64,000 nucleotides of DNA from Nymphaea colorata (Eukaryota; Streptophyta; Magnoliopsida; Nymphaeales; Nymphaeaceae): NCBI RefSeq assembly GCF_008831285.2, contig NC_045141.1:26029315-26093314 (forward strand). Direction: 5' to 3'. Position numbers and translations under genes: made by a program. Below, piece after piece: positions 13,101 to 22,744 of the stretch (the first letter of the stretch is position 1; each line of letters opens with the position of its first letter). The notes beneath the pieces are model-generated. The model was not told the DNA's origin. It saw nothing but the letters and a program-made list of their open reading frames with translations, and searched no databases.

Positions 13101-13260
13101 TCAAATCCTGCTTTCCTGAGTTCTTGAGATTGGTTGGTAACTAATCCTCACCTTTCAAATTGTCAGAATGGCAAGTCAGCCAGCCATGAACAATGCAAGG
13201 CCACCAACTGTGCAAATCCGAGGGCAACCTGTCGCCCAAAAGAGTAGTTGCTGCTCATAA
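9237..13260 (+). CDS. RABD2: RAB1-type small GTPase (RABD2 class)
   Basis: Eight exons join exactly: 9237-9250, 10582-10654, 11122-11169, 11315-11362, 11927-11998, 12242-12397, 12972-13075 and 13167-13260. They give 202 residues and stop TAA. The start [20 protein letters not shown] is diagnostic of plant RAB1/RABD2. Visible motifs are the P-loop GDSGVGKS (15-22), effector-region STIGVDF (39-45), WDTAGQE (62-68), NKCD (121-124), ASAK (150-153) and a C-terminal SSCCS whose two cysteines (200, 201) are the geranylgeranyl sites. RAB1 controls ER-to-Golgi vesicle tethering. Nothing in the reading frame is damaged. The 5' splice site of exon 4 is tandemly duplicated (see findings). The leader from about 9000 is GC-richer and typical of a 5' UTR. 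I cannot say which RABD2 paralogue this is. Confidence 0.97.
10005..10130. repeat. CCTAGGC-rich repetitive segment in Rab intron 1
   Basis: The stretch contains many GCCTAGGC/CCTAGGTGTG units in both orientations (for example GGCCTAGGCGCCAGC, GACGCCTAG, ACACGCCTAGG, GGCCTAGGTGACACC), so it can fold on itself. Such segments are commonly dispersed repeats in plant genomes. No coding sequence or terminal repeat can be defined. Confidence 0.5.
10147..10176. repeat. (TG)n microsatellite
   Basis: About 14 uninterrupted TG dinucleotides, flanked by TATATA, lie in intron 1 of the Rab gene. Confidence 0.95.
10709..10839. repeat. Two-copy tandem repeat in Rab intron 2
   Basis: Copies at 10709-10783 and 10784-10839 share GTGAGG-GAATAGGATAAA at the start and ATGTCAATTTATATATTT at the end. 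The first copy has an extra internal 18-20 bases. It is intronic and has no visible function. Confidence 0.75.
11361..11413 (+). repeat. 30-bp-period tandem duplication containing the exon 4 5' splice site of the Rab gene
   Basis: The 23 bases at 11361-11383, beginning TTGTAAGTTCTCTAGG, recur identically at 11391-11413. Each copy carries a GTAAGT donor (11363 and 11393). Use of the second would lengthen exon 4 by exactly ten codons without a stop. Confidence 0.9.
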
Positions 13261-16192
13261 ATTATCAGTTTCCTCTTTAGCTGTTATATGCTACATGTAC
13301 AAGCTTGCTTTTTTCCTTTTACCCCCTTTAAAGGTGACAGTCCGTTGATTTCTCTTCCTGTTGTTTGCCATAATTCGATTCTTTCAACTATTTGTTTGCA
13401 TCTGTAAGACTCGAAAATCAGTTAATAGTATAGCCATGTTCCTTCAGACGTATTTTTTGTTGATTGGCATTGTTTTTTCACAATTTATCATTATTATGTG
13501 AGAGGGGTGATGGTCTTAGATGCCGTGCTCTGTTCTACTGCAAGGTTTGGAGGGATTTTTATTGAAGGATTTCAAACCCGCCACAGGTCGTTTACATCCC
13601 TAAATAAATCAGAGTTGTATGGAAGCATGTGCTTATGTAAACTGGCAGTTATTGTGCTTGAATTGTCTTTGTATGAGAATTCTTATGTGCTTGCACCCGA
13701 CGAAAAAATATAACTATAGGTACGGTTGGTTTGTGGGATAAAAAAAAAATGTGTCAGATTTAAGCTTGGTTCTCATTAACAGCTCCATTCTTGCTACAGA
13801 TTTGACTCAAGTTCGTAGATCTACATAAAATGAACAAGTTCGGAAAAATGATTTGCGTCAGGGAAATACCATGACTGGGGCTGGGCTGGGCTGGGCTTGA
13901 TCCCTCACCTGGCAAGCTGCAGTGCATTATCTTGGTAGCTCGCGATTTTATATGAATTCAATTTACAGTAATCCAAATCTGGAAATTCTGAGACAATTTC
14001 GAAACGGATATCCAGTCAAAACCATTTTGTATTGCAGCGGCAGACCTCGAAGACTGAAGGCAGTTCGAGGAAGCTCGCTGTTTTCTATGGGGAATTAAAA
14101 TGAGTATATGCTGTGTTACAAAAGGGATATGGACTGCCTTGCCAACTCGTCAAGAATACGTGAAAATGCCAGCTTCTCCTCCTTATTCTCAAGAGTACGA
14201 TTCTGAAATATGCCTATCAAAACATGGGCCGTATCTTAGGACTAAAGAAGGCTCTTATTTTTTAAAGAATAATGAGTCCTGCTCGGCTTGGTCACATGTA
14301 TGGCACAGCAAGATTGTGGCCTATGTACGCACATGGATGTGTGTTGTGGCATGTAAGGACGTGCATTCCTGTGATAAATGACAATAATCATGAGGACAAA
14401 AGCGACTGTTTCCTTCTCAAGTGCCCACTTCCAAACACACAGATACAGTCACACTGCCTTTTTTTCCCTCTGCTACTCGGCTGCATATGATTCCCTACAT
14501 CAGAAAGCAATTGTTCGTGCAATATCTGTCATCCCACCAGCCGATGCCTTCGATAATGGTCTGATTCCCTATGCCCCACACCCTCCACATGATCGCTTCA
14601 AAAGTTGCTCTCCACCCTCCTTTGCTTGAACGAGTAGGATCGCCATTTTTTTTTCTGAAGCAGTTCATTGAACCAGCACCAATATCTTCTTAGCTGAAAT
14701 ACAGGTTAATAAAAGTGATTAATCGAAGGTTACTGCAGTTCAAAGGCTGCCGTTGAAGCCAATAGATGGATACCTCCAGAGATTCACCGTTGAGTCGATT
14801 GATGTGGATAGCAATTTCTGAATGAAAAGGTGAAGCGTTGGATCACATAATAAGATAGTGAACTACTCTCTCTCTCTCATATCTTACCAAATCTTATTTT
14901 TGTAATGATCAGTTATTAAGCTTGCATGCACAAGTTCATTTCCAGTCATATCAGAATCAATTCCAGTAGATCTGAACTGGAATCGGCACCTAGACATTAA
15001 TTCGTCGGTAATCGACTTAAATTGATTCCTTTGCAACTTTTCAATTTTTATGACAATTGTATCGTTTGTTGGCATTGTCTATTGCTGAGGCAGTGACGGG
15101 ATATTGTAAAGATTATAGCTTAATTAGATAGACCCTTGACATTGACATAAACTTGCTTGAGAAAGCAAAAAAAAATCATGTTTAATAATGTCTTTTACTC
15201 ATTTCAATAGTTAAAATTGAGCTTAATCTTTTTTTTTTTTGAATAATTCTTCTAAGGAGAGATTTTCTATGCAGCCGAGCTATTCGGAGCAGGCCCGTCA
15301 AACGACCTGATCTTTGAGAAGGGCACCTAGTTAATTGTCACGAATTAGAAAAAGGAAATTTATCTCAAGAAATAATCAATGAATTAAGACCAAATCAGTC
15401 GGTAAAGATCCATACGTATGCTCCGGATGTTCTTGCCAATATACCAATGGTGAGGCGCCAACCAGAAGAAAATGCATGGCGTTTTTCATTGACAAAAGTG
15501 GGTTACAGAATGCACGTCACGTTATAGTAAATAAAAGTATGAAAAGCACGTTAAATGGACGCAGTAAAATTTTACTGATGTAACACAGCCATGTAAAATA
15601 GGCATGATATAGAGATCAAAAGCTTTCACTCGCATCGAAAGGTCACAAAGAACTCCAAGATGAAGAAATGCTGAGGGCTCCTCACGAATCGCGCATATAG
15701 TCAACTACCAAAGTGAAAAATTAAAATCCACCCACCGTCAGCATCGAATGCGTACAGAGAATTTTATGCCATAAAGTCTCAAGCTTCATGACTTTTTCCA
15801 ACTTTTATAAAATTTTTTATACACACATGCCAACAGGTTCCTCAGGCCCTCAATTCTCAAATATAAATGGTTCATAAAATGGGTTTTACCTGAAAATTAT
15901 GATGTTCAATGTCCAGATTGGAGAATCCCAAAACGAAGGCAAGTCCAATTATATTGCGCATTCATTATCGGAAAAAACCCGAAGAACAGAAGAAAAAAGA
16001 CCATTTGAAAAAGATAAAAGACATCCTCCCCCACACCCCAAATCAAGAAGAGGCAATCTCATCACACGCCAACACAGCACAGAACTTCGTCTCGAATCGA
16101 TAATGACCAAGAGGAAGCTCGATCCACAGTCTTTCTTTAATTTCTTTTGGTCCCAAGATTGAACCAATTAAAGAAAGAGGGGAAAATTCCGT
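13261..16192. other. Intergenic region between the Rab and PYL genes (convergent 3' ends)
   Basis: The first 200 bases or so should be Rab 3' UTR. The last few hundred should be PYL 3' UTR on the minus strand. The middle is AT-rich with a short GGGCT run near 13875-13898 and poly-A/T tracts. Open frames around 14100-14630 have no codon bias or motif I recognise and no paired splice sites. I see no gene. Confidence 0.6.
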
Positions 16193-16840
16193 TCATGGAT
16201 GTTCTTGCTTCCGTGGCTTGGCCATGGCCTGAGAGACGGAGGCTAGCTGCTGGAGGTTCAGGCGGACGACCGTGTCCGCGAACAAGCGCGTATCCTCCTC
16301 CGTGTTTCCCTCGGGCACGTCCACGACGTACGATTCCAGAGCGACGGTCACGATCTCCCCTCCCTTGCCCGCCACCTCGTTCACCGTCGTCACGGACCGG
16401 TAGTTCCGCAGCCGGTGCTCGCCGCCGATGATGCTGAACCCCGCGACCCGCCGGTCCTCGTCGAGCAGGTCGAGCTTCTCGGTGCTGGTGTTCGCCGGCA
16501 GACCCGATATGACGGTGACCTCCCTGAGGCACCCGACGTTGAAGACGGGAGGCTCCCCACCAGCGTGATCCACGATGCGGCAGCTCTTGATGAAGTGCTT
16601 GTACGCCTGAGGCCGGTCGAATCTACGGACAACAGACCAGACCGTATCCGCCGGGGCGTGTATACGCTGTGCGATGAGGGAAGAGCATTGCCCAGGGGCT
16701 GCGTCGTACCTGTGGTACCCCTCGATTGTCTCCTTCAATTCGTCGTACTCTTCCCGCGTCAGGCCGGCCGGCATCCTCTCGCCGGGATCCACTAGAGAAG
16801 ACGACGGTGGCGGCGAAGATGGGTGTCCTTCCTCTTCCAT
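16193..16840 (-). CDS. PYL: PYR1/PYL1-type abscisic acid receptor
   Basis: A single intronless exon of 215 residues encodes a START-fold ABA receptor, which inhibits clade A PP2C phosphatases when hormone is bound. The conserved core runs from about residue 26 to 208. Key elements are the ABA-carboxylate lysine K85 (in KHFIKSC), gate loop SGLPA (112-116), latch HRL (142-144 within GGEHRLRNYRS), ESYVVDVPEGN (169-179) and the C-terminal helix RLFADTVVRLNLQQLA. The ANTSTEKLDLLDEDRRV spelling and lack of introns put it with the dimeric PYR1/PYL1-3 group rather than PYL4-6 or the intron-bearing PYL7-10. The loop before the gate is longer than in PYR1 (16 residues between C87 and C104). The coding region is markedly GC-rich. 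The start at 16840 is the first ATG. A TATA box lies about 150 bp upstream. Confidence 0.96.
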   Translation of the reverse strand: MEEEGHPSSPPPSSSLVDPGERMPAGLTREEYDELKETIEGYHRYDAAPGQCSSLIAQRIHAPADTVWSVVRRFDRPQAYKHFIKSCRIVDHAGGEPPVFNVGCLREVTVISGLPANTSTEKLDLLDEDRRVAGFSIIGGEHRLRNYRSVTTVNEVAGKGGEIVTVALESYVVDVPEGNTEEDTRLFADTVVRLNLQQLASVSQAMAKPRKQEHP

Positions 16841-16977
16841 ATGTTGGTACTGGTAGCGGCGCGGCGGCAGATCTCTCGGCCGCTCTCGTCTCGATCGATC
16901 TTTTTTCTTGCACAGAAACAGTGAGGGAGGGGGAAGGGAAGGAGCGAGGGGGACTGAACTCGGACATCAAGAACTCG

Positions 16978-16996
16978 TGACGTCAATTTATATATA
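16978..16996 (-). promoter_or_regulatory. TATA box and adjacent TGACGTCA element of the PYL gene
   Basis: On the gene strand a TATATATA box (16990-16996 and flank) is followed within 5 bases by the palindrome TGACGTCA (16978-16985), a bZIP (CRE/C-box type) site. The box sits about 150 bp upstream of the start codon, a normal distance for a leader of 110-120 bases. The TATA role is inferred from position. Confidence 0.6.
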
Positions 16997-17046
16997 GAGA
17001 ACATGTAGACGACAATACCCCTCAATAACAAATCGAGCAAATTCGT

Positions 17047-17053
17047 ACGTGTC
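17047..17053 (+). promoter_or_regulatory. ABRE-type motif ACGTGTC upstream of the PYL gene
   Basis: ACGTGTC matches the ABRE consensus ACGTGKC bound by ABF/AREB bZIP factors and lies about 210 bp upstream of the PYL start. A perfect G-box CACGTG follows at 17405-17410. Single short motifs occur by chance, so function is only suggested. Confidence 0.4.
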
Positions 17054-20000
17054 ACCGGAGAAATCCACCCCACAGCCCCACAGGGTGCGCGCCACGTCGA
17101 GCGACGTATTTGTGCTGGGTTCGCATCGACTTTTACCTAGGCTCCTCGTCAATATAAAGTAACAATCCATGGTTATTTTTTTTAACTATCATCTCACAAT
17201 TTGTGCTAACAGCGTATCGAATTCATTCCATCATTCAAAAAGAAAGTTCATAAAGTAATTATTCTTTAGAAGTAAGTTTTTCCCTTTTTTAAGTTCCTTC
17301 TAGGGCTGGTGTGGTAACATTGGAGAAAAGTTTTACCTAGTTTTTAACCTAAAAAACATTTATTTTACACGACCAGATATGAGCACAAACGAGTCAGTCT
17401 TAAGCACGTGGATCTACATCATTAGCTTATTAATGGACTCTACCCTTCTCAAAGAGGCACGTAGAGTAGATAGGTAGGTTCTTTGTAGGAGACATGTGGT
17501 GTCACTTTCCTATCGTGCTCTATATATTTTACCTTTGTCAACTCTCTCTTCCCCATAATTAGATCGTTTCTGTCCAACGTTGTGTTTGATAGCTTGAGAC
17601 TTTAGATTCAACACAAATCCAGCTTGCTTTAATGTTGTTTATTCATTGATAGTCTTCAATGGATTGGTTTCAAATCAGATATCCAGTTGAATTGTTTTAA
17701 AAAGATCGAGTGAGTAAACAAAAATGAAAACCAACTAAGAAAAAAAAAATTAACGAATAATTGTTTTAAATTCGAATTGAAATCCGAATACATGAACATT
17801 CAATGAATCGGATACGATGAAGAGATGAGCATCATCCCTAACCAAGGGATTGGAATTGATGATGCTAACCAAAGCTCGTATCGAGTTTCAATCAGTCCCA
17901 ACAATTAACTCGGGTTGATCATTCAATGTGCTTTGACAAATATATACATGGACACCTGAGCCCCACCAATCCAGTAACTCAATTCAATGCAGATATAATC
18001 AATTGTGCTGTCAAATTCATTTTCAACTTTCAACTCTATTACGTATTTTATTGTCTGAGTTCCTTTTCGGTTTTGTCTTTATAGAAAAGTTTTCTCATCC
18101 GGGAAAACGACTTCTCGTGACGTTGGGATAAGATATATCTTCATCAAGCAGGGATGGGAGCAGTTGGGACATGATTTGAAAATTTTGTCGCTTTTCGATA
18201 TATTAATTTGGATTTGACTGGAGTTTTAATGCTTCTTAATATTCGACTTCGGTAAAAGCAGTGTTGTAAATAATGATAATGATATAGTGTATGTTGTTAT
18301 CTACAACTTTGAAATATTTTAAAAAAATAAAAACAAAAACCTGTGTCGCCTTGTACCGTATCAACCACTATCTATGTATCATATCGGTCTGTAAAACGTG
18401 ATATTGATAATAGTGGTTTTATTTGAATGTTAATTGTTATGGAATAATCGGGTAGATATTGTTGATGAATCTGCCTCAAAAAATTGAGTCACAGTCATTG
18501 AATAATAACGTTGATAAATCTGCCTCATTTTTTTTTTGGCAGATTCATAGGACAGTAATGATATGTTACAATTGTCAAACGACCTATCAAACTTAAATTT
18601 ATTTAGAGGTTTGTACTCGAGAATTGTTATAACATTTTGTAGAATAATCTTATTAAAAATAGAAAAGATAAGCTCCTTCATTAAAATGAGGCAAAAAAAA
18701 GTGATCTCTTAATGCAAATATCTCTCCTGTGGATTTTTTCAAATTCGTTGACAAGTCATCCTCCTTAATTATGGTGAACAAATCCGACCTAATGTTTACG
18801 CTTCTTAGGCAAATTTATCGTTTTCTTTACGTTAACTGTCGCAACCTTATGAAAAATGATATAATCAGCAAAATGTTTTTATGCGCCGTAATAAAGGAGG
18901 TGCATGTCACTCAGTGCACTCGTTAACCCCTCTTTCTCTGTCTTGCTTGAAGAATACATATATCAATCAGTTAGAAAATAAATAAAGAAAGAAATTTCTT
19001 TTGATTTAGATTCATCAACTTTTCTTGTATTATACTTTTCGGACGCAACACACACATTATATCTTGCAACTTTTTCCAACCAACTCTACGTCAAACAATT
19101 TAATGGTGTTCAATAGTGTCAACTTTCGCAACAACTCGAAGTCATTGAATAATGAGAAAAACCCATGTTCGTTCAATCACTTAAAGATCAGATCTTTCTC
19201 TACTTCCTCTTGGATGTTTTGGGTTCTGGTGGACCGAATGACCAAAGTTTCAACTGATTATTGTAAATAATGTTGAATATATCCGAAATATTTTGGACAG
19301 CCAACTTAGCCCCTAACGTTTTGTTTCATTTTTTTGGCTTGTAAATCAACTTTTAAGGAGTTCAAACAAGCGTATAGAGTCAAAATACAAAGATCCCATT
19401 TCGTTGTCCTTATCGAGTCTTACCACGCAGTGCACACCCTTGATTGAAAATGATTATTGAGAAAACGCCCACAAATTTTGCATGCGCCACCTCCACGGTC
19501 ATATCAGCAGCACTTTTGACAGGACAGAGACCATACTTTTGACAATCGAGCAACTCCTGATGGAGGAAATAAATGCCAATTCACAGGTCAAGGAACTGCC
19601 GTTTCTGCTGCTGTGAATTTGTTTACGGCGAAAGGCATCTCGTAGCGCGAGTGACCAGCTTCATTCAATCAGTGGCTGGTAAACGTCTGGTTTTGGTCTT
19701 TTGTTCAAGTGGCATGGGTGTTCCCCCCTTTACGGAAGCGACACACACACACACACAATCTGAATTGTAACAGTAAGTGTTGGACACAGCTCTGGATCTC
19801 AAGGATGAAGGAAGGAAGAATTTCGGCTTTCATCTTAGAACGGTAAGATCAAATTGCTCACCCAAGGAATATACCATCAGGCGAGTTCTTCTTAGTTTTC
19901 TTACCATTACATTTACTATGCCAGATTTTTACTCGACTACTGATTCGTGCAGTACTATTACATGATATCAGACTCGCAATTAGCAATCTGAATTCATTCT

Positions 20001-21730
20001 GAAACCATACAAGAAGTAATGAGATAGAGTTGAACTTCTTAAAAATCTTAGGTGGCCAACACAGTGGAGAAACTCGGACTATAAAATCATAGGCTTAAAG
20101 GCTTGATCCAAGGTTTTCAAAGTCAATCTGAGACCCTTCCTATGCCCCTTTCACCACAAGCTTACCACCTTCTTATGTCGGTTGTACGCTAATTGATGGG
20201 TGTACCACTATCCACCCAAGTATCGTCTAGAAGCATCCCCGAACGTCCATGGGATAGATGAGAAAGGGGCTTAGACCAGAATCAAAACTGCAACCCGCAG
20301 GCATCCCTATGGATAGATCCTCATCCACTGGGGCATCGAGTGGTCAAGTTGTACAACACAACAGGTTTGTATGATATAGGATTGATGCAGGCTTACATGT
20401 TTTTATATGTTTATTTGTTAAATTAATTTAAAATATATGTTTTTAAATTCAAAAAAGAATAAAATAGAGTGATGCAGTCCGATAGTTTGGCCGATATGCC
20501 GTAGCTCTGAGCAAAATGCTACGGCCAGCACTGGTTGTAGGCAGGGGCAAAGCCAGGATTTTTTTCATGGGCGGGCCAACAGTCCACCTTCTAGATCTGA
20601 GTAGGGCAAAACTAAACCCAATGTAATTTCTTTTTTTTTTGCCATTCCTCCCCTCCTTCCACTCCTAGTTGTAGGAATGTTTGGAGCTACCTGAGCGAAC
20701 AGCTGGATCTGAATCCAATTGGTGGCTGTCGAACAAAACAAAGAGAATCCACAGGAGATTCAAGAGAGTGACAAAATTGATCGATGGGCCGAGCTAAACA
20801 AATGGATGCCATTAAGGACACGTGCATCCACCAATCCAGGGCAGCAGCTTTCGACCAACCAGTTTCTGTGGCTTACAGGAATTGGATCTTCTAGTTCACC
20901 CTTGCACATGGGACAAGTTTTCCAATGCATGGCACTTTTTCGTTATGGCTCCATCTCCATTATTGCAGGGGTTGAAATGGGTCGATCTAGTATAGGAGTT
21001 TTACAATTCTTGGCCCTGCCCGATTAGATTCGGACTGAATTTACAAACCGATTTGGAGCCCTAAAAGATGGACGTGGGAATGGCGGAGAAAACAAGTGAT
21101 GAGGTGAGAAATCGTGCAACGCTGTCGTTCAAAACAGTGAAAATTGTTGTTTAAAATCAAAATCTGCGTTTATCAAAGTTTGCCCAAGTTACAAGATGTG
21201 ATGCACTAACTCTACATGCTTGTACTGCAAATTTGAAGTGTCAAGAAATGGCCAAATAGAAAATAGACTTACCTATCAAGTGGGAGAAACGTGTGTTAGT
21301 GATGATGGCAATTGACATACTCTCGTTTCCTTAAAAATTAAACTTCGTCTTTTACGCAATCTTCCTTTTTTCCCTTTTTTTCTTCTTCTCAAAATTTGTC
21401 TCCGGTGGTCTGAGTCTGAAGGGTTGGATAAAAGACGATCAATTCCTGGTTTCAAAACTTCTGTGAGAAGAAAGGCCCTTGGAAAGCCAGTCCATAAGTG
21501 TGATCTTCAGTCATTCTTCCCAGTATGCAGATAAATCATGAATAACATCACTTGATTAAAATGGTTTGAACATAATACTTTCAGGAAAGCATTGTTAATG
21601 GAAAGAATACAACCACCTATAAGGATCACAAACAAAAAATCAGCAATAAGGTATTATTACCAATGAGAACCTTATGCAAAGGAAATTGTCCAAACAAAGA
21701 AAGCATTGCCTGGACATCAGCTAGAAGGTT
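17054..21730. other. Intergenic region upstream of PYL and downstream of BOU
   Basis: AT-rich spacer of about 4.7 kb. I see scattered repeat-like pieces: a segment at 18255-18420 with GATAATGATATAG and ATCATATCGG motifs of the kind found in dispersed plant repeats, and a segment near 20535-20580 reading GGGGCAAAGCCAGGATTTTT, which resembles the end of a common plant element. Short frames (for example 19573-19770 and 20719-21027) show no domain. No gene is supported. Confidence 0.55.
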
Positions 21731-22744
21731 TCAACCAAGGCTGGCTCTTGTTATTTCATATGCAAGAAAGCAAGCAGCATTTGCTGGAACGCTTCTTGCC
21801 ATGGCTGGTCCAAAACCTTTATAGAGCCCTTTCAATCCCTCGGTTCGCAGGACCTTCTTGAAGGCATCAACCGAACCAGAGTACTTTGGATTTTTGTAGT
21901 CATCAACTTGAATTAAACTCTTGACAACATCGGTTGGATAAACTGTCACCCAAAAAGAGGCTCCAGCCAAGCCTCCAGCAACAATTAAGGATCCTCTTCC
22001 AAGGCTGGATGTGTCCTTCCCTCCAGCAATATATTGCTTAACCAGTTCATACACCCCAAACATGAAGGCATTGCCAGGAACTTCACGTGCGAATGTTGGA
22101 ACCAACCCTTTGAACAGACCCAACGTACCTCCTTCGGATTTTAACACATGCTTTGCTACATCCATTGGTCCATTGTACTTGATGGCAGAACCTCCAGTCG
22201 AGCCCAATGCACTTTGTGCTTGCAACCTGAGTTTTGGTACATGCTATTAAGAACTTCAGCAAGTAACGTGACACAAAGCATGAACAGGACATTAAAGCAA
22301 TAAATTAAGCCTGGAATTTGAGAAGTATGAATGTATGTGAACAAAGGCTTGCCTGCACTTAATCAACTCAGTTGGACAGGCCAGGAATGCAACTGCAACA
22401 CCTGCACCAGCACCACATACCATCTGCTGCTCGACAGACAATGGAACACCAGGTGCAGATCTGAGCAACGCCTCCATTTGACCCCTTGCTGTGAAGAGAA
22501 CAGCATTGAATGCAGCAACTGTAGCGAGTGGTGCACCCATGCCTTTGTAGAGGCCCCTAGGTCCTTCTGCAGCTACAGTTTGCTTGACAGCATCCATAGC
22601 ACCGGAGTATTTGGGAGGCTGACCAGGAAGTGGAGCTGGCTGGCTCTGGAGCTTCACTTTTATTGTGTCAAATGGGTGCCCAACAATCAATTGGGCTGCA
22701 CCACCCACGGTCCCAGCGGTCAAGTCCTTTGCAACGTCACCCAT
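21731..22744 (-). CDS. BOU: Mitochondrial carnitine/acylcarnitine carrier-like protein BOU
   Basis: Two exons, 22744-22353 and 22226-21731, give 295 residues, the usual length. The protein is a mitochondrial carrier (SLC25) of the inner membrane. The plant BOU clade is needed for photorespiratory metabolism and seedling growth. Three repeats each carry the carrier signature: PFDTIK (24-29), PTELIK (124-129) and PTDVVK (228-233). Conserved BOU blocks such as KDLTAGTVGGAAQL, LYKGMGAPLATVAAFNAV and GFGPAMARSVPANAACF match the Arabidopsis protein as I know it. The start MGDVAKD has a strong AACCATGG context. An in-frame upstream ATG at 22768 is less likely. The intron uses a GC donor (see findings). 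The leader probably contains an intron, with a first exon near 25380-25560. Confidence 0.95.
22227..22352 (-). other. GC-AG intron of the BOU gene (126 bp)
   Basis: On the gene strand the exon ends TTAAGTGCAG and the intron begins GCAAGC. The next exon begins GTTGCAAGCACAA after an AG. Only this cut joins codons as K-C-R-L-Q-A-Q, the conserved carrier sequence. No GT donor gives that frame. Confidence 0.88.

Noticed and set aside
14100-14629. Cluster of open frames of 70-94 codons on the plus strand
   Set aside because: Overlapping frames with no codon bias, no splice sites that link them and no recognisable motif.
16137-16795. Long open frames on both strands overlapping the PYL coding region (for example 16415-16795 plus, 16137-16532 minus)
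   Set aside because: They are shadows caused by the high GC of the real PYL exon. They have arginine/proline-rich composition and no domain.
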